In this document: positions 21,568-30,005 of the stretch, one piece after another
Layout of the letters: each line of letters begins with the position of its first letter
Numbering within the stretch: position 1 is the first letter of the stretch
NCBI GenBank assembly: GCA_030595665.1
Contig: JAUVCV010000027.1
Span: 1 to 36,084, forward strand
Source of the DNA: Methanogenium sp.
GTDB taxonomy: Archaea > Halobacteriota > Methanomicrobia > Methanomicrobiales > Methanomicrobiaceae
DNA length: 36,084 nt
Direction: 5' to 3'
Translations under genes and position numbers: made by a program
Notes under the pieces: generated by a model
Database searches by the model: none
Seen by the model: the letters and a program-made list of their open reading frames with translations, nothing else
Told to the model about the DNA's origin: nothing

Positions 21568-21644
21568 ATATAGTCGTATCACGAAGCCTCAGGTATATGA
21601 TACACCGCATCGTATTATTGTTTAAGTGATACGTTGTTGTATCA
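21568..21644 (+). promoter_or_regulatory. Promoter with repeated GTATCA/TGATAC operator sites
   Basis: A TATA-like TATATAG begins near 21568. Around and after it are four copies of one hexamer: GTATCA at 21576, TGATAC at 21598, TGATAC at 21627 and GTATCA at 21639. The last two form a perfect palindrome with a 6-nt centre (TGATAC-GTTGTT-GTATCA) ending 12 bp before the start codon of the next gene. This arrangement is typical of a repressor or activator operator. Confidence 0.5.
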
Positions 21645-21656
21645 GTGGTGAATGAT

Positions 21657-22994
21657 ATGAAACTCTTAGATGCGTGTATGTCTTCCTTCAGGCATGCACC
21701 GGTATATATGATCCTGCTCATTACCATCGCCGGATGTGCGGCAATGACCGGAAGTGCAGCGGCAGCGTCGCCTGTTGCAACGGAACTCTGGGCCTATTCC
21801 CAGCCGACGAACATGTATGACTGTGACATCTCCCCCGATGTCATGTATGTGGTGGGGGGCACCTACAACAATAAAGTGCTGCTCCTTACGATTGAAGGAG
21901 AGCATATCTGGACGGTTGATACCGATTCTCCGGTCTGGGGTGTGGCTGTCTCCCGTGGTGCCGAATATGTTGTGGCAGGCACCGATATCGGGGACCTTCT
22001 GGTCTATGACAACGAAGGAACCCTGCTCTGGTCCAAACGGTTCAGGGGAAAAGTGAACGACGTCGACATCTCTGCGGATGGATCTGTCATCGCTGTGGCC
22101 TGTGCCGATGCCAGGGTATACCGCTACACCAATCTGGGTTCAGAGGTCTGGGCCCACAATATGAACTCGGCTGTTCTCTCTGTCTCTGTGACAGAGGATG
22201 GCAGTCTCATCGGCGCCGGCACCAAGGGTTTCCAGATACGGGTTCTGGACGCTGAGGGACAGAAGGTCTGGAGTTACCAGATCAACGGACAGGTGTTTGG
22301 CCTCGACCTCTCCCCTGACGGGACATTCCTCATTGCAGGAGGCAATGATGCCTATACCTATGTCTTTGATCGAGAAGGCAAAATTGCAGCACAGATGCAG
22401 CCGTCATCCACCGTGAATGATGTCTCTGCCACCCTGCAGGGAGCATACTTTGCCCTGGCTCGTGGAGACAGCATCACATCCATTTATAACACAGAGGGAA
22501 AGATGGTCACTCAGGTGTCTGCCTCTGCCGGGATAAACGGCGTATCCCTTTCACCGATGGGTGGTGCCCTTGCGGTTGCTTCATCTGACGGCAAACTGTA
22601 TCTCTACTCTCTCCCGATGGTGGGAGTCCCTGTAACTCCGGTGGAGACCGCGACTCCATCACCTGCCCCGACTCCGGTAAGCCCGGATGCAGAGGGTATT
22701 CTCTCATTCTCGTCGGCACCATCGGGTGCAACGGTCTACATCGATAATGTGGTAACAGGGATTACACCGGCGACCCTGCCTATGAAGGCGGGGCAGTATC
22801 AGGTTCTGCTGCGTCTTAACGGCTATGAAGACTGGACAACGACTATTAATCTTCTTCCGGGGGACACCGTGAATGTGGTTGCACAGATGAATGCCGCAAC
22901 GCCTCCTTCTACACCTGTCCCTGCAGGATTCCTGCCGGTGTTGGCCGGGCTGGTTTTCGCTGCTGTTCTTCTGCTGCGGCGGAAGGACGAATAA
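21657..22994 (+). CDS. Secreted beta-propeller protein with PEGA domain and C-terminal membrane anchor
   Basis: A 445-residue exported surface protein. The N-terminus has a hydrophobic signal (MILLITIAGCAAMTGSAAAA). Residues about 35-315 are repeated units of the WD40/PQQ propeller kind, such as VAVSRGAEYVVAGTDIGDL and LDLSPDGTFLIAGG. A Pro/Thr linker leads to a PEGA domain (SSAPSGATVYIDNVVTGITP, about 342-405). A second Pro-rich linker and a terminal helix (PAGFLPVLAGLVFAAVLLL, then RRKDE) resemble archaeal sorting/anchor tails. The start ATG at 21657 has GGTGA 5 nt before it. It is probably bound at the cell surface; function unknown. Confidence 0.85.
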   Translation: MKLLDACMSSFRHAPVYMILLITIAGCAAMTGSAAAASPVATELWAYSQPTNMYDCDISPDVMYVVGGTYNNKVLLLTIEGEHIWTVDTDSPVWGVAVSRGAEYVVAGTDIGDLLVYDNEGTLLWSKRFRGKVNDVDISADGSVIAVACADARVYRYTNLGSEVWAHNMNSAVLSVSVTEDGSLIGAGTKGFQIRVLDAEGQKVWSYQINGQVFGLDLSPDGTFLIAGGNDAYTYVFDREGKIAAQMQPSSTVNDVSATLQGAYFALARGDSITSIYNTEGKMVTQVSASAGINGVSLSPMGGALAVASSDGKLYLYSLPMVGVPVTPVETATPSPAPTPVSPDAEGILSFSSAPSGATVYIDNVVTGITPATLPMKAGQYQVLLRLNGYEDWTTTINLLPGDTVNVVAQMNAATPPSTPVPAGFLPVLAGLVFAAVLLLRRKDE

Positions 22995-22997
22995 TCA

Positions 22998-23003
22998 TTT
23001 TTT
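22998..23003 (+). terminator. Oligo-T terminator after the PEGA protein gene
   Basis: Six T directly after the stop codon; further T runs follow at 23046-23068. This fits oligo-T termination of the plus-strand transcript ahead of the convergent ppaC. Confidence 0.4.
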
Positions 23004-23149
23004 GACAAAACAGAGTTCCTGAATATGGATGGAAAGGTCAAATCCTCCCTTTTTCAAACCATTTTTTAACAGGTGAATTATTCGGTTGGTTCATTATGTT
23101 CGGTAGTTCCCTGCTGATTCATCCCCGAATCTGAATGTGATCATTTCGG

Positions 23150-23205
23150 AAAAAAATATTTAAAAAAAGTCAAAATATTTGGATCAAGTCCATCCTTCCG
23201 GATGG
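23150..23205 (-). terminator. Hairpin and oligo-T terminator after ppaC
   Basis: Downstream of ppaC on the minus strand lies a CCATCC/GGATGG hairpin (23190-23205). Past it are two runs of seven T (23162-23168 and 23150-23156). The arrangement fits transcription termination between the convergent genes. Confidence 0.45.
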
Positions 23206-23258
23206 TTTCCGTCCACTGTTATCGGATAAAATTGTTATTTTGAGCTGAAAAAATGCCC

Positions 23259-24875
23259 TCAAATGTTTTTCAGCAGATTTCCGAGATACGGGATGAAGTC
23301 ATTCTTGCGTGACATCACTCCTTTCATCGTAACGGGGCTGTCTGCCAGTTCCAGGGTTTCGAGAACAGCACCTGGTGCCGACGCAAAGACCTCACTTCCG
23401 TCTTCAAAGACACTGGTAAAGAGCGCCAGGAACATGTCGAGATTCTGTGCTGAGCGGATGGAATTTGCCTCTTTCATTATTTCTTCAGTGTGTGTTTCCG
23501 GGAATTCATAGGTTGCCACCATCACCTGTGAGATAGCAATGGATTTCCCGAAGAGTTCATACGCCTTCATATCGGCTGTTAAAAGGTCACGCACGGGGGC
23601 ATCGCCAAAGTCCATCGCTTTTCTTATCAGCTCAGTCCCGTATTCATCCGGGTCGGTGTCGGTTAACGCTGCGAGGTATCTGACCGCCGCATGGTCCTGT
23701 TCAGTTGTTGTGGAGAGGCGCAGGACAAGAGTGTCAGAGAGAATGCCGGAGAGGAGAATCCCTGCAGTCGGTATGTCGGGGTCTGTGCCTGACTCCATGT
23801 ATTTTCCCGTAATTATCGTGCAGGTTGAGCCAACCGGATCGTTGAAAAACCGAATTGGTCTGAGAGTGGTGATGGCGCCAATCCGGTGGTGATCGATTAT
23901 TTCAAGAATCTCTGCTGACTCAATGCCGTCTACTGCCTGGGCATATTCATTATGGTCAAGGAGAATCACCTGTTTTGCCGCTTCCTGCAGGAAGGTGTTT
24001 CGTGAGAGCATGCCGAGATACTGGTTGTCTTCACCCACAATACAGGCCGTCCGGTAGCGTGATTCTGAAACCAGGCGTTTGGCATATTCAACGGTGGTGT
24101 CTTTTGTTATAACCGGGCAGTCGGTTGCCATGACATTGCGTGCGGGAAGGGAGAGGTTGATCATCTTTCCGACACCGAAGGCATCGAGGGCGGTTGAGAG
24201 GACTGCAACCCCCCGTTCTCTGGCATCCCGGGTGGCCCGTTCTCCCACCGGTGCACTATCAGCAACGATGAGGGCAGCGATGCCTGCTCCGATCAGGGCA
24301 AGCTGGACCGGTTCGTTGTCACCCACAATTGCAATGTCATTTTGTGTGAGCCGTGAGAGGGTGACATGCAGCGCGTCAATCGCGGTGTATACTTTCCCCT
24401 CAAGGAGATCGTCAGAGGGTACGACGATGGTGCCGTTTAATATTCTGCTGAGATTTTCAAGGGTAATCGGAGCGAACGAGAGTTGTTCTATTTTCTGGCG
24501 GTTGACATAGGTGCGTGCCAGGCCATACTCACTGAGAATGCCCAGAAACCGTCCTTCCCCATCGGTGAGTGGATAATTACGCACATCATGCGTGGTCATC
24601 AGATCTGCTATGTCGATTGTCGGCAGATCAGCAGGTGCACTCATGGTATAGGTGAACGGCATATCCGAGACAATCGGGACGACACTTTCTATGTATTCCG
24701 GGGATTTGAATCCGAATTTTTTCAGTGCAAAGGCAGTCTCCGGATTTATCGGCCCGCACCGTGCCGCAATGTATTTTCCTGGTTCTTTTCTGTTGAGGTA
24801 TGCCGCATACGCAAGTGCGCTGCAGATACTGTCTGTGTCCGGTTTTTTGTGCCCAATGATGTAAACCTGGTTCAT
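23259..24875 (-). CDS. ppaC: Manganese-type (family II) inorganic pyrophosphatase with CBS-DRTGG insert
   Basis: Splits pyrophosphate into phosphate in the cytoplasm. The 538-residue protein has the family II (DHH) motifs: IIGHKKPDTDSICSALAY at residues 6-23, EIIDHHRIG and the C-terminal SRKNDFIPYL of DHHA2. Between the metal motifs is a long insert with two CBS half-domains (TTHDVRNYPL..., SRYRTACIVGEDNQYLGML) around a DRTGG domain. CBS-carrying family II enzymes are regulated by adenine nucleotides, so activity here is probably tuned by AMP/ADP/ATP. The start has GGGAG 6 nt upstream. An IS1341-type element begins only about 70 bp before the start codon and may have displaced the native promoter. 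Confidence 0.93.
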   Translation of the reverse strand: MNQVYIIGHKKPDTDSICSALAYAAYLNRKEPGKYIAARCGPINPETAFALKKFGFKSPEYIESVVPIVSDMPFTYTMSAPADLPTIDIADLMTTHDVRNYPLTDGEGRFLGILSEYGLARTYVNRQKIEQLSFAPITLENLSRILNGTIVVPSDDLLEGKVYTAIDALHVTLSRLTQNDIAIVGDNEPVQLALIGAGIAALIVADSAPVGERATRDARERGVAVLSTALDAFGVGKMINLSLPARNVMATDCPVITKDTTVEYAKRLVSESRYRTACIVGEDNQYLGMLSRNTFLQEAAKQVILLDHNEYAQAVDGIESAEILEIIDHHRIGAITTLRPIRFFNDPVGSTCTIITGKYMESGTDPDIPTAGILLSGILSDTLVLRLSTTTEQDHAAVRYLAALTDTDPDEYGTELIRKAMDFGDAPVRDLLTADMKAYELFGKSIAISQVMVATYEFPETHTEEIMKEANSIRSAQNLDMFLALFTSVFEDGSEVFASAPGAVLETLELADSPVTMKGVMSRKNDFIPYLGNLLKNI

Positions 24876-25158
24876 TCCCGTCTCCCTGGAGAGGTTCGTT
24901 GCATGTTATTTAACTTGTGGGGTGAAGGGGCAGAGCGGGAAGTCCCCGGTCTTTAGGCCGGGGATGATAGCGGAGCCCCTTCTTTGTTGCAATAGTTATA
25001 TCATGTGTTGTCACATAAAAACTGCGCCAAGAGTATCTACAACCAAACAGAGATTGCAAAGAAATGCATTCTGGTCTCCCCCATATTTCCTTGCAACATC
25101 GGGTCAGGTTCGTCTTGACGTTTTGAAACATGATGTGGATTCTCAAATGGAGAAATGA

Positions 25159-26346
25159 ATGATAGTATCCTACAAGTATCGTGCATATCCAAATCCCGTT
25201 GCAGAGACGCAACTGAACGTAGCACTTGATACCTGTAGGTGGCTTTACAATAAACTTCTGGAAGAATGCAATGAGGCATGGGCCTGTGGCACTCCTCTGA
25301 AGAAGGTGGAAACGCAGGCCCGGATAGTGACACTGAAAGATGAGAATCCTGCACTGAAAGAAGTATACTCTAAAGTGCTCCAGATGGTCAACTACACACT
25401 ATGGAGCAACATTGCCGCCCTGTCACAGACAAAACAGAGGGGACGAAAGGTGGGGAAACTCCGTTTCAAGAGCGCATCCCGATACCGGACTCTTCATTAT
25501 AATCAGTCGGGATTCAGGATCGACAGAGAACATTCCACTATCACGTTCTCAAAGATTGGTGCAGTCCGAGTCAGGATGCACCGGCCATATGTTGGGAAGG
25601 TGAAAGGTATTCTGATCACCCGCTCCGGTGATAGATGGTATGCAACTATTTTGGCTGAACAGGAAGTTCCTGACACAAAGAAATGTGGCAGGTCTGTTGG
25701 TATTGATGTCGGACTGAATTCATATTGTGTCGATAGCGACGGTAGGGCGGTCGAAAATCCCCGATTCTATGAACATGCTCTGGTAAAGATCAAAAAATTG
25801 CAACAGAGTGTGTCAGGGAAAAAACGATTCTCAAACAACTGGAAGAAGGCAAAAGACAGGTTGGACAAAGCGTATGAACATGTTTTCAACCAGAGAAACA
25901 ATTTCCTGCACAAACTATCCCGTCAGTATGTTGACACATATGCCACGATTTGTGTTGAAAATCTGGACGTTAAGGGACTGAAAGAGAAGGGCAACAATAC
26001 CGGTATGCACAGAAGTATTCATAGTGTGGCATGGGGAAGATTCTATTCTTATCTCTCGTACAAGGCTGAAAGTGCTGGTACGAAACTCATCAAAGTCAAC
26101 CCCCGAAATACAACACAGATGTGCTCAAATTGTGGACAAATTGTTAAAAAGACGCTATCTGATAGAGTTCATGAATGTCCTAATTGTGGATTCGTTGCTA
26201 ACCGGGATTATAATGCAGCAATAAATATCTGTCGTATAGGGATGGAACAGCCCTTTATGCCCGTGGAGATAATGCCTCTACATCACGTTTCCGCGATGCA
26301 AGTGTTGTCAATGAAGCAGGAAGCCACGCCCTTTAGGGCGTGGTAG
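25159..26346 (+). CDS. tnpB: RNA-guided nuclease TnpB (IS605 OrfB)
   Basis: TnpB is the RNA-guided endonuclease of IS200/IS605 elements and an ancestor of Cas12; it cuts at a TAM next to the sequence specified by its omega RNA. The 395-residue protein is complete. It has the N-terminal TnpB start MIVSYKYRAYPNP and RuvC aspartate in SVGIDVGLNSYC (about residue 189). The RuvC glutamate lies in ICVENLDVKGL, the zinc finger in CSNCG and CPNCG, and the last RuvC Asp in NRDYNAAINI. The 3' end runs into the right-end hairpin, as expected where the gene overlaps its guide RNA. All catalytic residues are kept, so it may be active. Confidence 0.95.
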   Translation: MIVSYKYRAYPNPVAETQLNVALDTCRWLYNKLLEECNEAWACGTPLKKVETQARIVTLKDENPALKEVYSKVLQMVNYTLWSNIAALSQTKQRGRKVGKLRFKSASRYRTLHYNQSGFRIDREHSTITFSKIGAVRVRMHRPYVGKVKGILITRSGDRWYATILAEQEVPDTKKCGRSVGIDVGLNSYCVDSDGRAVENPRFYEHALVKIKKLQQSVSGKKRFSNNWKKAKDRLDKAYEHVFNQRNNFLHKLSRQYVDTYATICVENLDVKGLKEKGNNTGMHRSIHSVAWGRFYSYLSYKAESAGTKLIKVNPRNTTQMCSNCGQIVKKTLSDRVHECPNCGFVANRDYNAAINICRIGMEQPFMPVEIMPLHHVSAMQVLSMKQEATPFRAW

Positions 26347-26351
26347 TTCAC
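26240..26351 (+). ncRNA. Probable TnpB guide (omega) RNA scaffold
   Basis: In this family the guide RNA scaffold overlaps the tnpB 3' end and the right element end, and the guide is the flanking DNA. Here the scaffold would end with the CCACGCCC hairpin and TAGTTCAC. The guide would then be the next 16-20 bases of host DNA, starting TGTGGCCATGG at 26352. The 5' limit given is a guess. Confidence 0.4.
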
Positions 26352-26429
26352 TGTGGCCATGGCGTGGATGGAACCAGAGGACAAAATGGATGATTGGTTC
26401 AGGCACAAGGCCTGAGCATTACTGAAAAA

Positions 26430-26681
26430 TTACGCAGATCGTGGGAGAACACGCCATGTGGTGCTGTTCGAATAACTCCAGCGGGAGATATCAAGTTCGT
26501 CACAGATACCAGAGAGAATTGCCAGATTTGTGCCGACTTCTTTCGGTGACAAACCCAGGTCCTTTGCAATGTACTTGGACTTAAAATAATGTTTTCCCGC
26601 TTTGAGACCCTGCACCAGATATGACAGAATTTGACCCTGTGTTGCAGTATACTGGTCAGAAATACGGTTTTTACGGTTCAT
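26430..26681 (-). CDS. DUF7123-like winged-helix protein
   Basis: An 83-residue protein like the archaeal DUF7123 family, as recalled from haloarchaeal members. The pattern is QGQILSYLVQG, HYFKSKYIAKDLGLSPKEVG (likely the helix-turn-helix) and a wing ending RWSYSNSTTWRV. It is probably a DNA-binding regulator; no target is known. The start has GGAG 7 nt upstream and its own TATA box. It stands alone between the IS element and the DHH nuclease gene. Confidence 0.78.
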   Translation of the reverse strand: MNRKNRISDQYTATQGQILSYLVQGLKAGKHYFKSKYIAKDLGLSPKEVGTNLAILSGICDELDISRWSYSNSTTWRVLPRSA

Positions 26682-26720
26682 TGTTTCACTCCGAAAGTAA
26701 TTCCCATTTAGAGATTACTA

Positions 26721-26730
26721 TAATATAAAT
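26721..26730 (-). promoter_or_regulatory. Candidate TATA box of the DUF7123 gene
   Basis: The minus strand reads ATTTATATTA about 45 bp before the ATG. This predicts a transcript start near 26700 and an 18-nt leader that includes the GGAG ribosome site. Confidence 0.5.
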
Positions 26731-26885
26731 GTTTTGATTTGCTATGCCTTTATTTCCTCAATTCAGACACAATATCGGATATTTTTTGATTTAACCTTTG
26801 CAGACTGACCAAAACATAGCACCATATCCGGCATACAAACATATCAGAAATCAAAGGGTAATTTCCTAAAATAACCCTAAAAATA

Positions 26886-28721
26886 TTATTCTACAGGAAA
26901 CGCCTCTATCTTTGCAATGAGACATTTAATTACCGTTTCCCGCATTCCTTCAACAAATTTTATGCTTCCAACGACAAGATGACCTCCGCCGTTCACTCCG
27001 CCGCCAATAACCTCTTCTCTGAGTTCACGTACCATCTTCGGGATATTCATCAGAACACCACGCGACCGGATGACCACAAAGTCAGGCCCGACACCCAGTG
27101 TCACCACCGGGGCACCCTCATTGCGCCTGCAGAGGATGTCGTGCACCTCGCCGGAGGTCTTGCCGGGCGGGGGGAAGGTAAACCGGTGGGCGTACATTTC
27201 CACATCCAGCATGAAAAGTTTCGCCGTGTTTCCAAGTTCTTTTTCGACGACATGCGGCATTGACGCACTCAGCTGTTCTTTGATTGCAAGATTTGCTTCC
27301 TGCACGAGAAGGGCAACAAGGTTTACATGGCGGTCGTGTTCTCCATTGACATCAAGAATGTCTTTTACGATTTCCCGTCCGTCATTAAACCGGAGCCAGA
27401 ACTGTTCATAATCAAGGGCAAGAGCAACATCCTTGCAGTGGTCCTCAGACCAAACATCTTTGATCAGATCCAGATACTGCTGGCGTTCAGGTGCTTCACT
27501 CCGGTCACCAACGGCCGCAACTGCCGGGAAGTGGCGAATTTCACTCTCTACACCGGGGAAGATCATGCGGGCAAGTTCAGCACCGAGCATACCTGCCGTC
27601 ACACCAAAGTCTCCACCGACATGGTATGGGTTCACATGTGCATCGAGATATGCATCTGTGCTCTCATCGGGGTGGTGATGGTCAACAACGACAATCCGGA
27701 TGTCGTATATCTTCGCCATCCGATATGACGCTTCATCCTCTTCTGTTGAGCCATTGTCCATCATGAGAATGAGCGGCAGTTTCTGGCCAAACCGGACAAA
27801 ATCTTTCAGAGCAAAGTCAAGGTCACGGGTGATATCCTCAATCTCATAGAATGGTGCTTTTGACGGAGCCCGCTTGAACATGTGGCCCTCTGAGTCAAGG
27901 TCCCCGCCGTTCTCACGGACAAGGTAGGTGACGGCACGTTCAACAGCCACTGCAGCAGTAATGCCATCTGCATCAGCATGGTGGCGCAGCACAATCGGCT
28001 GGGCAGTAAATATAGCCTTCCGGATTATCTTTGCTACCTTCTGCATCTCCGGTTTGAGGCGTTCTAAGACCTCACTTTCGATCATGAACGGGATATCTTC
28101 CGGTTCGGCACGCAGTTCAAGGGCCTCTGCAATACGCAGTTTCACACCATCCCGTTCTTCACCGGAGAGAACACGAATGTTTGAGACTTCAATCTGAAGG
28201 CGGTTGTTCCTGAGCATTACCTCACCCGAGACTGATATCATATCTTCCAGTTCAACTTCGGGAAACGCACGCACACCCGCCTCAATGAAGGCTGCCGCAT
28301 CCTCTGCGCTGGTTTCATCAACGATGGTAAATATGGTAGGTCCTGAGGTCTGCTTTATCTGTGCAACTTCTGCTTCAACGGTGACATGCCTGCCGACTTT
28401 GTCCGGAAGGTCACCCAGCCTGATGGTTGAGAGTTTCTTTGCCACCGTTTCTGTCCGGTAACCGGCCGGGACAATCTCCTCAAGATCGATGTTGCCGTTT
28501 TTGCGTACTTCCCGTACACGAACGAATACTGCATCCCCTTCCTGATGATCGGTCTTCACATTCGATTTATGTATCAGACCCTTAATCCGGTCATTAAGAT
28601 ACACAAATGTACCAAAATCAGCGAATCCCTGCACACGCACGGCATATACTTTGCCTTCTTCCACATCACCCAAATCACATGCAGGTGAGAGGCGGTAAAC
28701 AATCATTTCTCCATTAGTCAT
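26886..28721 (-). CDS. Archaeal DHH-family nuclease/phosphoesterase with S1 and OB domains
   Basis: A 611-residue protein with an N-terminal S1 RNA-binding domain (about 20-85, QGFADFGTFVYLNDRIKG). An OB-fold domain follows (about 100-185), then a DHH phosphoesterase core with HHADADGITAA (about 247) and VVDHHHPDE. The C-terminal DHHA1-like part ends in GGGVNGGGHLVVGS. This layout matches archaeal RecJ-like proteins, which act as 5'-3' exonucleases on DNA or RNA and may join the replication (GINS) machinery; which role applies cannot be told. I chose the ATG at 28721; a TTG at 28760 would add 13 residues but has no ribosome site. Confidence 0.87.
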   Translation of the reverse strand: MTNGEMIVYRLSPACDLGDVEEGKVYAVRVQGFADFGTFVYLNDRIKGLIHKSNVKTDHQEGDAVFVRVREVRKNGNIDLEEIVPAGYRTETVAKKLSTIRLGDLPDKVGRHVTVEAEVAQIKQTSGPTIFTIVDETSAEDAAAFIEAGVRAFPEVELEDMISVSGEVMLRNNRLQIEVSNIRVLSGEERDGVKLRIAEALELRAEPEDIPFMIESEVLERLKPEMQKVAKIIRKAIFTAQPIVLRHHADADGITAAVAVERAVTYLVRENGGDLDSEGHMFKRAPSKAPFYEIEDITRDLDFALKDFVRFGQKLPLILMMDNGSTEEDEASYRMAKIYDIRIVVVDHHHPDESTDAYLDAHVNPYHVGGDFGVTAGMLGAELARMIFPGVESEIRHFPAVAAVGDRSEAPERQQYLDLIKDVWSEDHCKDVALALDYEQFWLRFNDGREIVKDILDVNGEHDRHVNLVALLVQEANLAIKEQLSASMPHVVEKELGNTAKLFMLDVEMYAHRFTFPPPGKTSGEVHDILCRRNEGAPVVTLGVGPDFVVIRSRGVLMNIPKMVRELREEVIGGGVNGGGHLVVGSIKFVEGMRETVIKCLIAKIEAFPVE

Positions 28722-28765
28722 TTTATTTTCACACTCGGCTAATTTATTTTCAACAGTCAATATAT

Positions 28766-29950
28766 TTACGTTCCGCGGGAGAGATCATACAGACGGCATT
28801 CTCCATCCCGTCGCCCTTTGGCTATGATAAGATCACCGGAACGTAATATTTCATCCTTTCTCGGACGGTATTTCCATTTATTCTTGTGCCTGACAGCAAG
28901 GACAACCATACCGGCCACCGTTGTCAATGAAGCTTCTTTCAGGCTTTTTCCAGCAAGTTCAGAACCTTCGTGCACTTCTATCCATGAAATGATTTCATCA
29001 GACTCACGTACAATCTTCTTAAAAACGGGGGGAATCTCGATGTCACGCAATATGACATCAATAATAGAACCTGCGGCGTTCGTAATATTATCTGCAAATG
29101 ATGACATATAGAGTAAACCACGCAGGTACTCTACATTTGATATGCGTTTTGCGGCTTCAAGAATCCAGAGATCCAGGTTATAACGCATGTCATCCATCCG
29201 GGTGCCAAGGGAAACCACTTCATCTGCGACTTCCCTGTTGTCAAAGAGCAGTGACGTATACGCAAGGCCGACTGCAAATTCAGAGATGTCCTTCATCTTG
29301 ACGATCAGACGGACAGCCCGGTCGAGATCTGTCACAACACTTACTTCAGGAGACTCATCGGTTACCGAAATCTCTGCCCCGCAGAGATCATACAACGGGA
29401 TAATACCGTTCACCGGGCCTTTTGCAATGATGATATCACCATCAAGAATCCGTGTGTCGCGCTCGGGATCATAAATCCACGAGACTCCACGTCTGATTGC
29501 AATGACATGCATTCCGGTCATGCTCTGGAGTTTCTGTTGTCCCAGAGTCACCCCGTCAATGATGCTCTCTTTTCCTACAACCACACGTTCGGTAACCTCT
29601 TCGGCATCCGGCATCGCAAGGCGGAGTTTTGCAGGAAATTTCACATCTTTCAGGATGATAGTCGCAATCTCAGAGGCAGAATTTGAGATTTTTTCTGCCG
29701 CTTCACTGACCTGCAGCATCCCGCTCATTGCCTCAGCTTCCTCAACCCTCCGGGCTCCAAGTATACTCTGTATCCGTGCCTGGTAGACCAGTTGGTTCAT
29801 CCGTTCTTCAAGGGTGATAACTTCCTGGGCAATTTCCCGGCTTTCAAAAAGAATCGCAGAATAAGAAAGATCAACCATCAGTTCTGAGATATCCTTCATC
29901 TCAATAAGTACATCTTTAAAACTGACCGGCTGGTACTCTAAATCACTCAT
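28766..29950 (-). CDS. Duplicated PhoU-like/TrkA-C regulatory protein
   Basis: A 394-residue cytoplasmic protein built from two similar halves. Each half has a helical PhoU-like segment (MKDISELMVDLSYSAILF and MKDISEFAVGLAYTSLLF) followed by a TrkA-C (RCK-C) domain. The TrkA-C domains end in LDGDIIIAKGP and LRSGDLIIAKG. RCK-C domains bind small ligands or ions and gate transporters. The gene follows the mgtE-like transporter gene by 55 bp on the same strand, and that transporter lacks the usual cytosolic regulatory domains, so this is probably its regulator. The 55-bp gap contains a TATGATACAC motif also present upstream of the PEGA protein gene. Confidence 0.85.
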   Translation of the reverse strand: MSDLEYQPVSFKDVLIEMKDISELMVDLSYSAILFESREIAQEVITLEERMNQLVYQARIQSILGARRVEEAEAMSGMLQVSEAAEKISNSASEIATIILKDVKFPAKLRLAMPDAEEVTERVVVGKESIIDGVTLGQQKLQSMTGMHVIAIRRGVSWIYDPERDTRILDGDIIIAKGPVNGIIPLYDLCGAEISVTDESPEVSVVTDLDRAVRLIVKMKDISEFAVGLAYTSLLFDNREVADEVVSLGTRMDDMRYNLDLWILEAAKRISNVEYLRGLLYMSSFADNITNAAGSIIDVILRDIEIPPVFKKIVRESDEIISWIEVHEGSELAGKSLKEASLTTVAGMVVLAVRHKNKWKYRPRKDEILRSGDLIIAKGRRDGECRLYDLSRGT

Positions 29951-30005
29951 GGTGTAATAGTCCTTGTATGATACACTTTGTCGTACCTAATATTATCGTA
30001 TCTCA

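Larger units (their letters stand above)
24943..26351 (+). mobile_element. IS200/IS605-family element carrying only tnpB (IS1341 type)
   Basis: Both ends are recognisable. The left hairpin has arms TCCCCGG (24943-24949) and CCGGGGA (24958-24964), with the loop region TCTTTAGG. The right hairpin has arms CCACGCCC (26324-26331) and GGGCGTGG (26336-26343) with loop TTTA, followed by TAGTTCAC. The shared CTTTAG hairpin apex and the GAAGCC...GTAGTTCAC right end are typical of this group. There is no tnpA, so movement needs a transposase from elsewhere. The exact left boundary is uncertain; it may lie some bases before 24943, for example at TTTAA (24909-24913). Confidence 0.85.

Noticed and set aside
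23539..24956. Plus-strand frames opposite ppaC
   Set aside because: Antisense to an intact pyrophosphatase gene; no ribosome site or family.
24910..25354. Minus-strand frames over the left part of the IS element
   Set aside because: They cross the element end and the tnpB start; shadows of tnpB and the hairpin.
26347..26429. Possible tRNA-like or hairpin sequence after the IS element
   Set aside because: No cloverleaf could be drawn; only a short GGC/GCC pairing.
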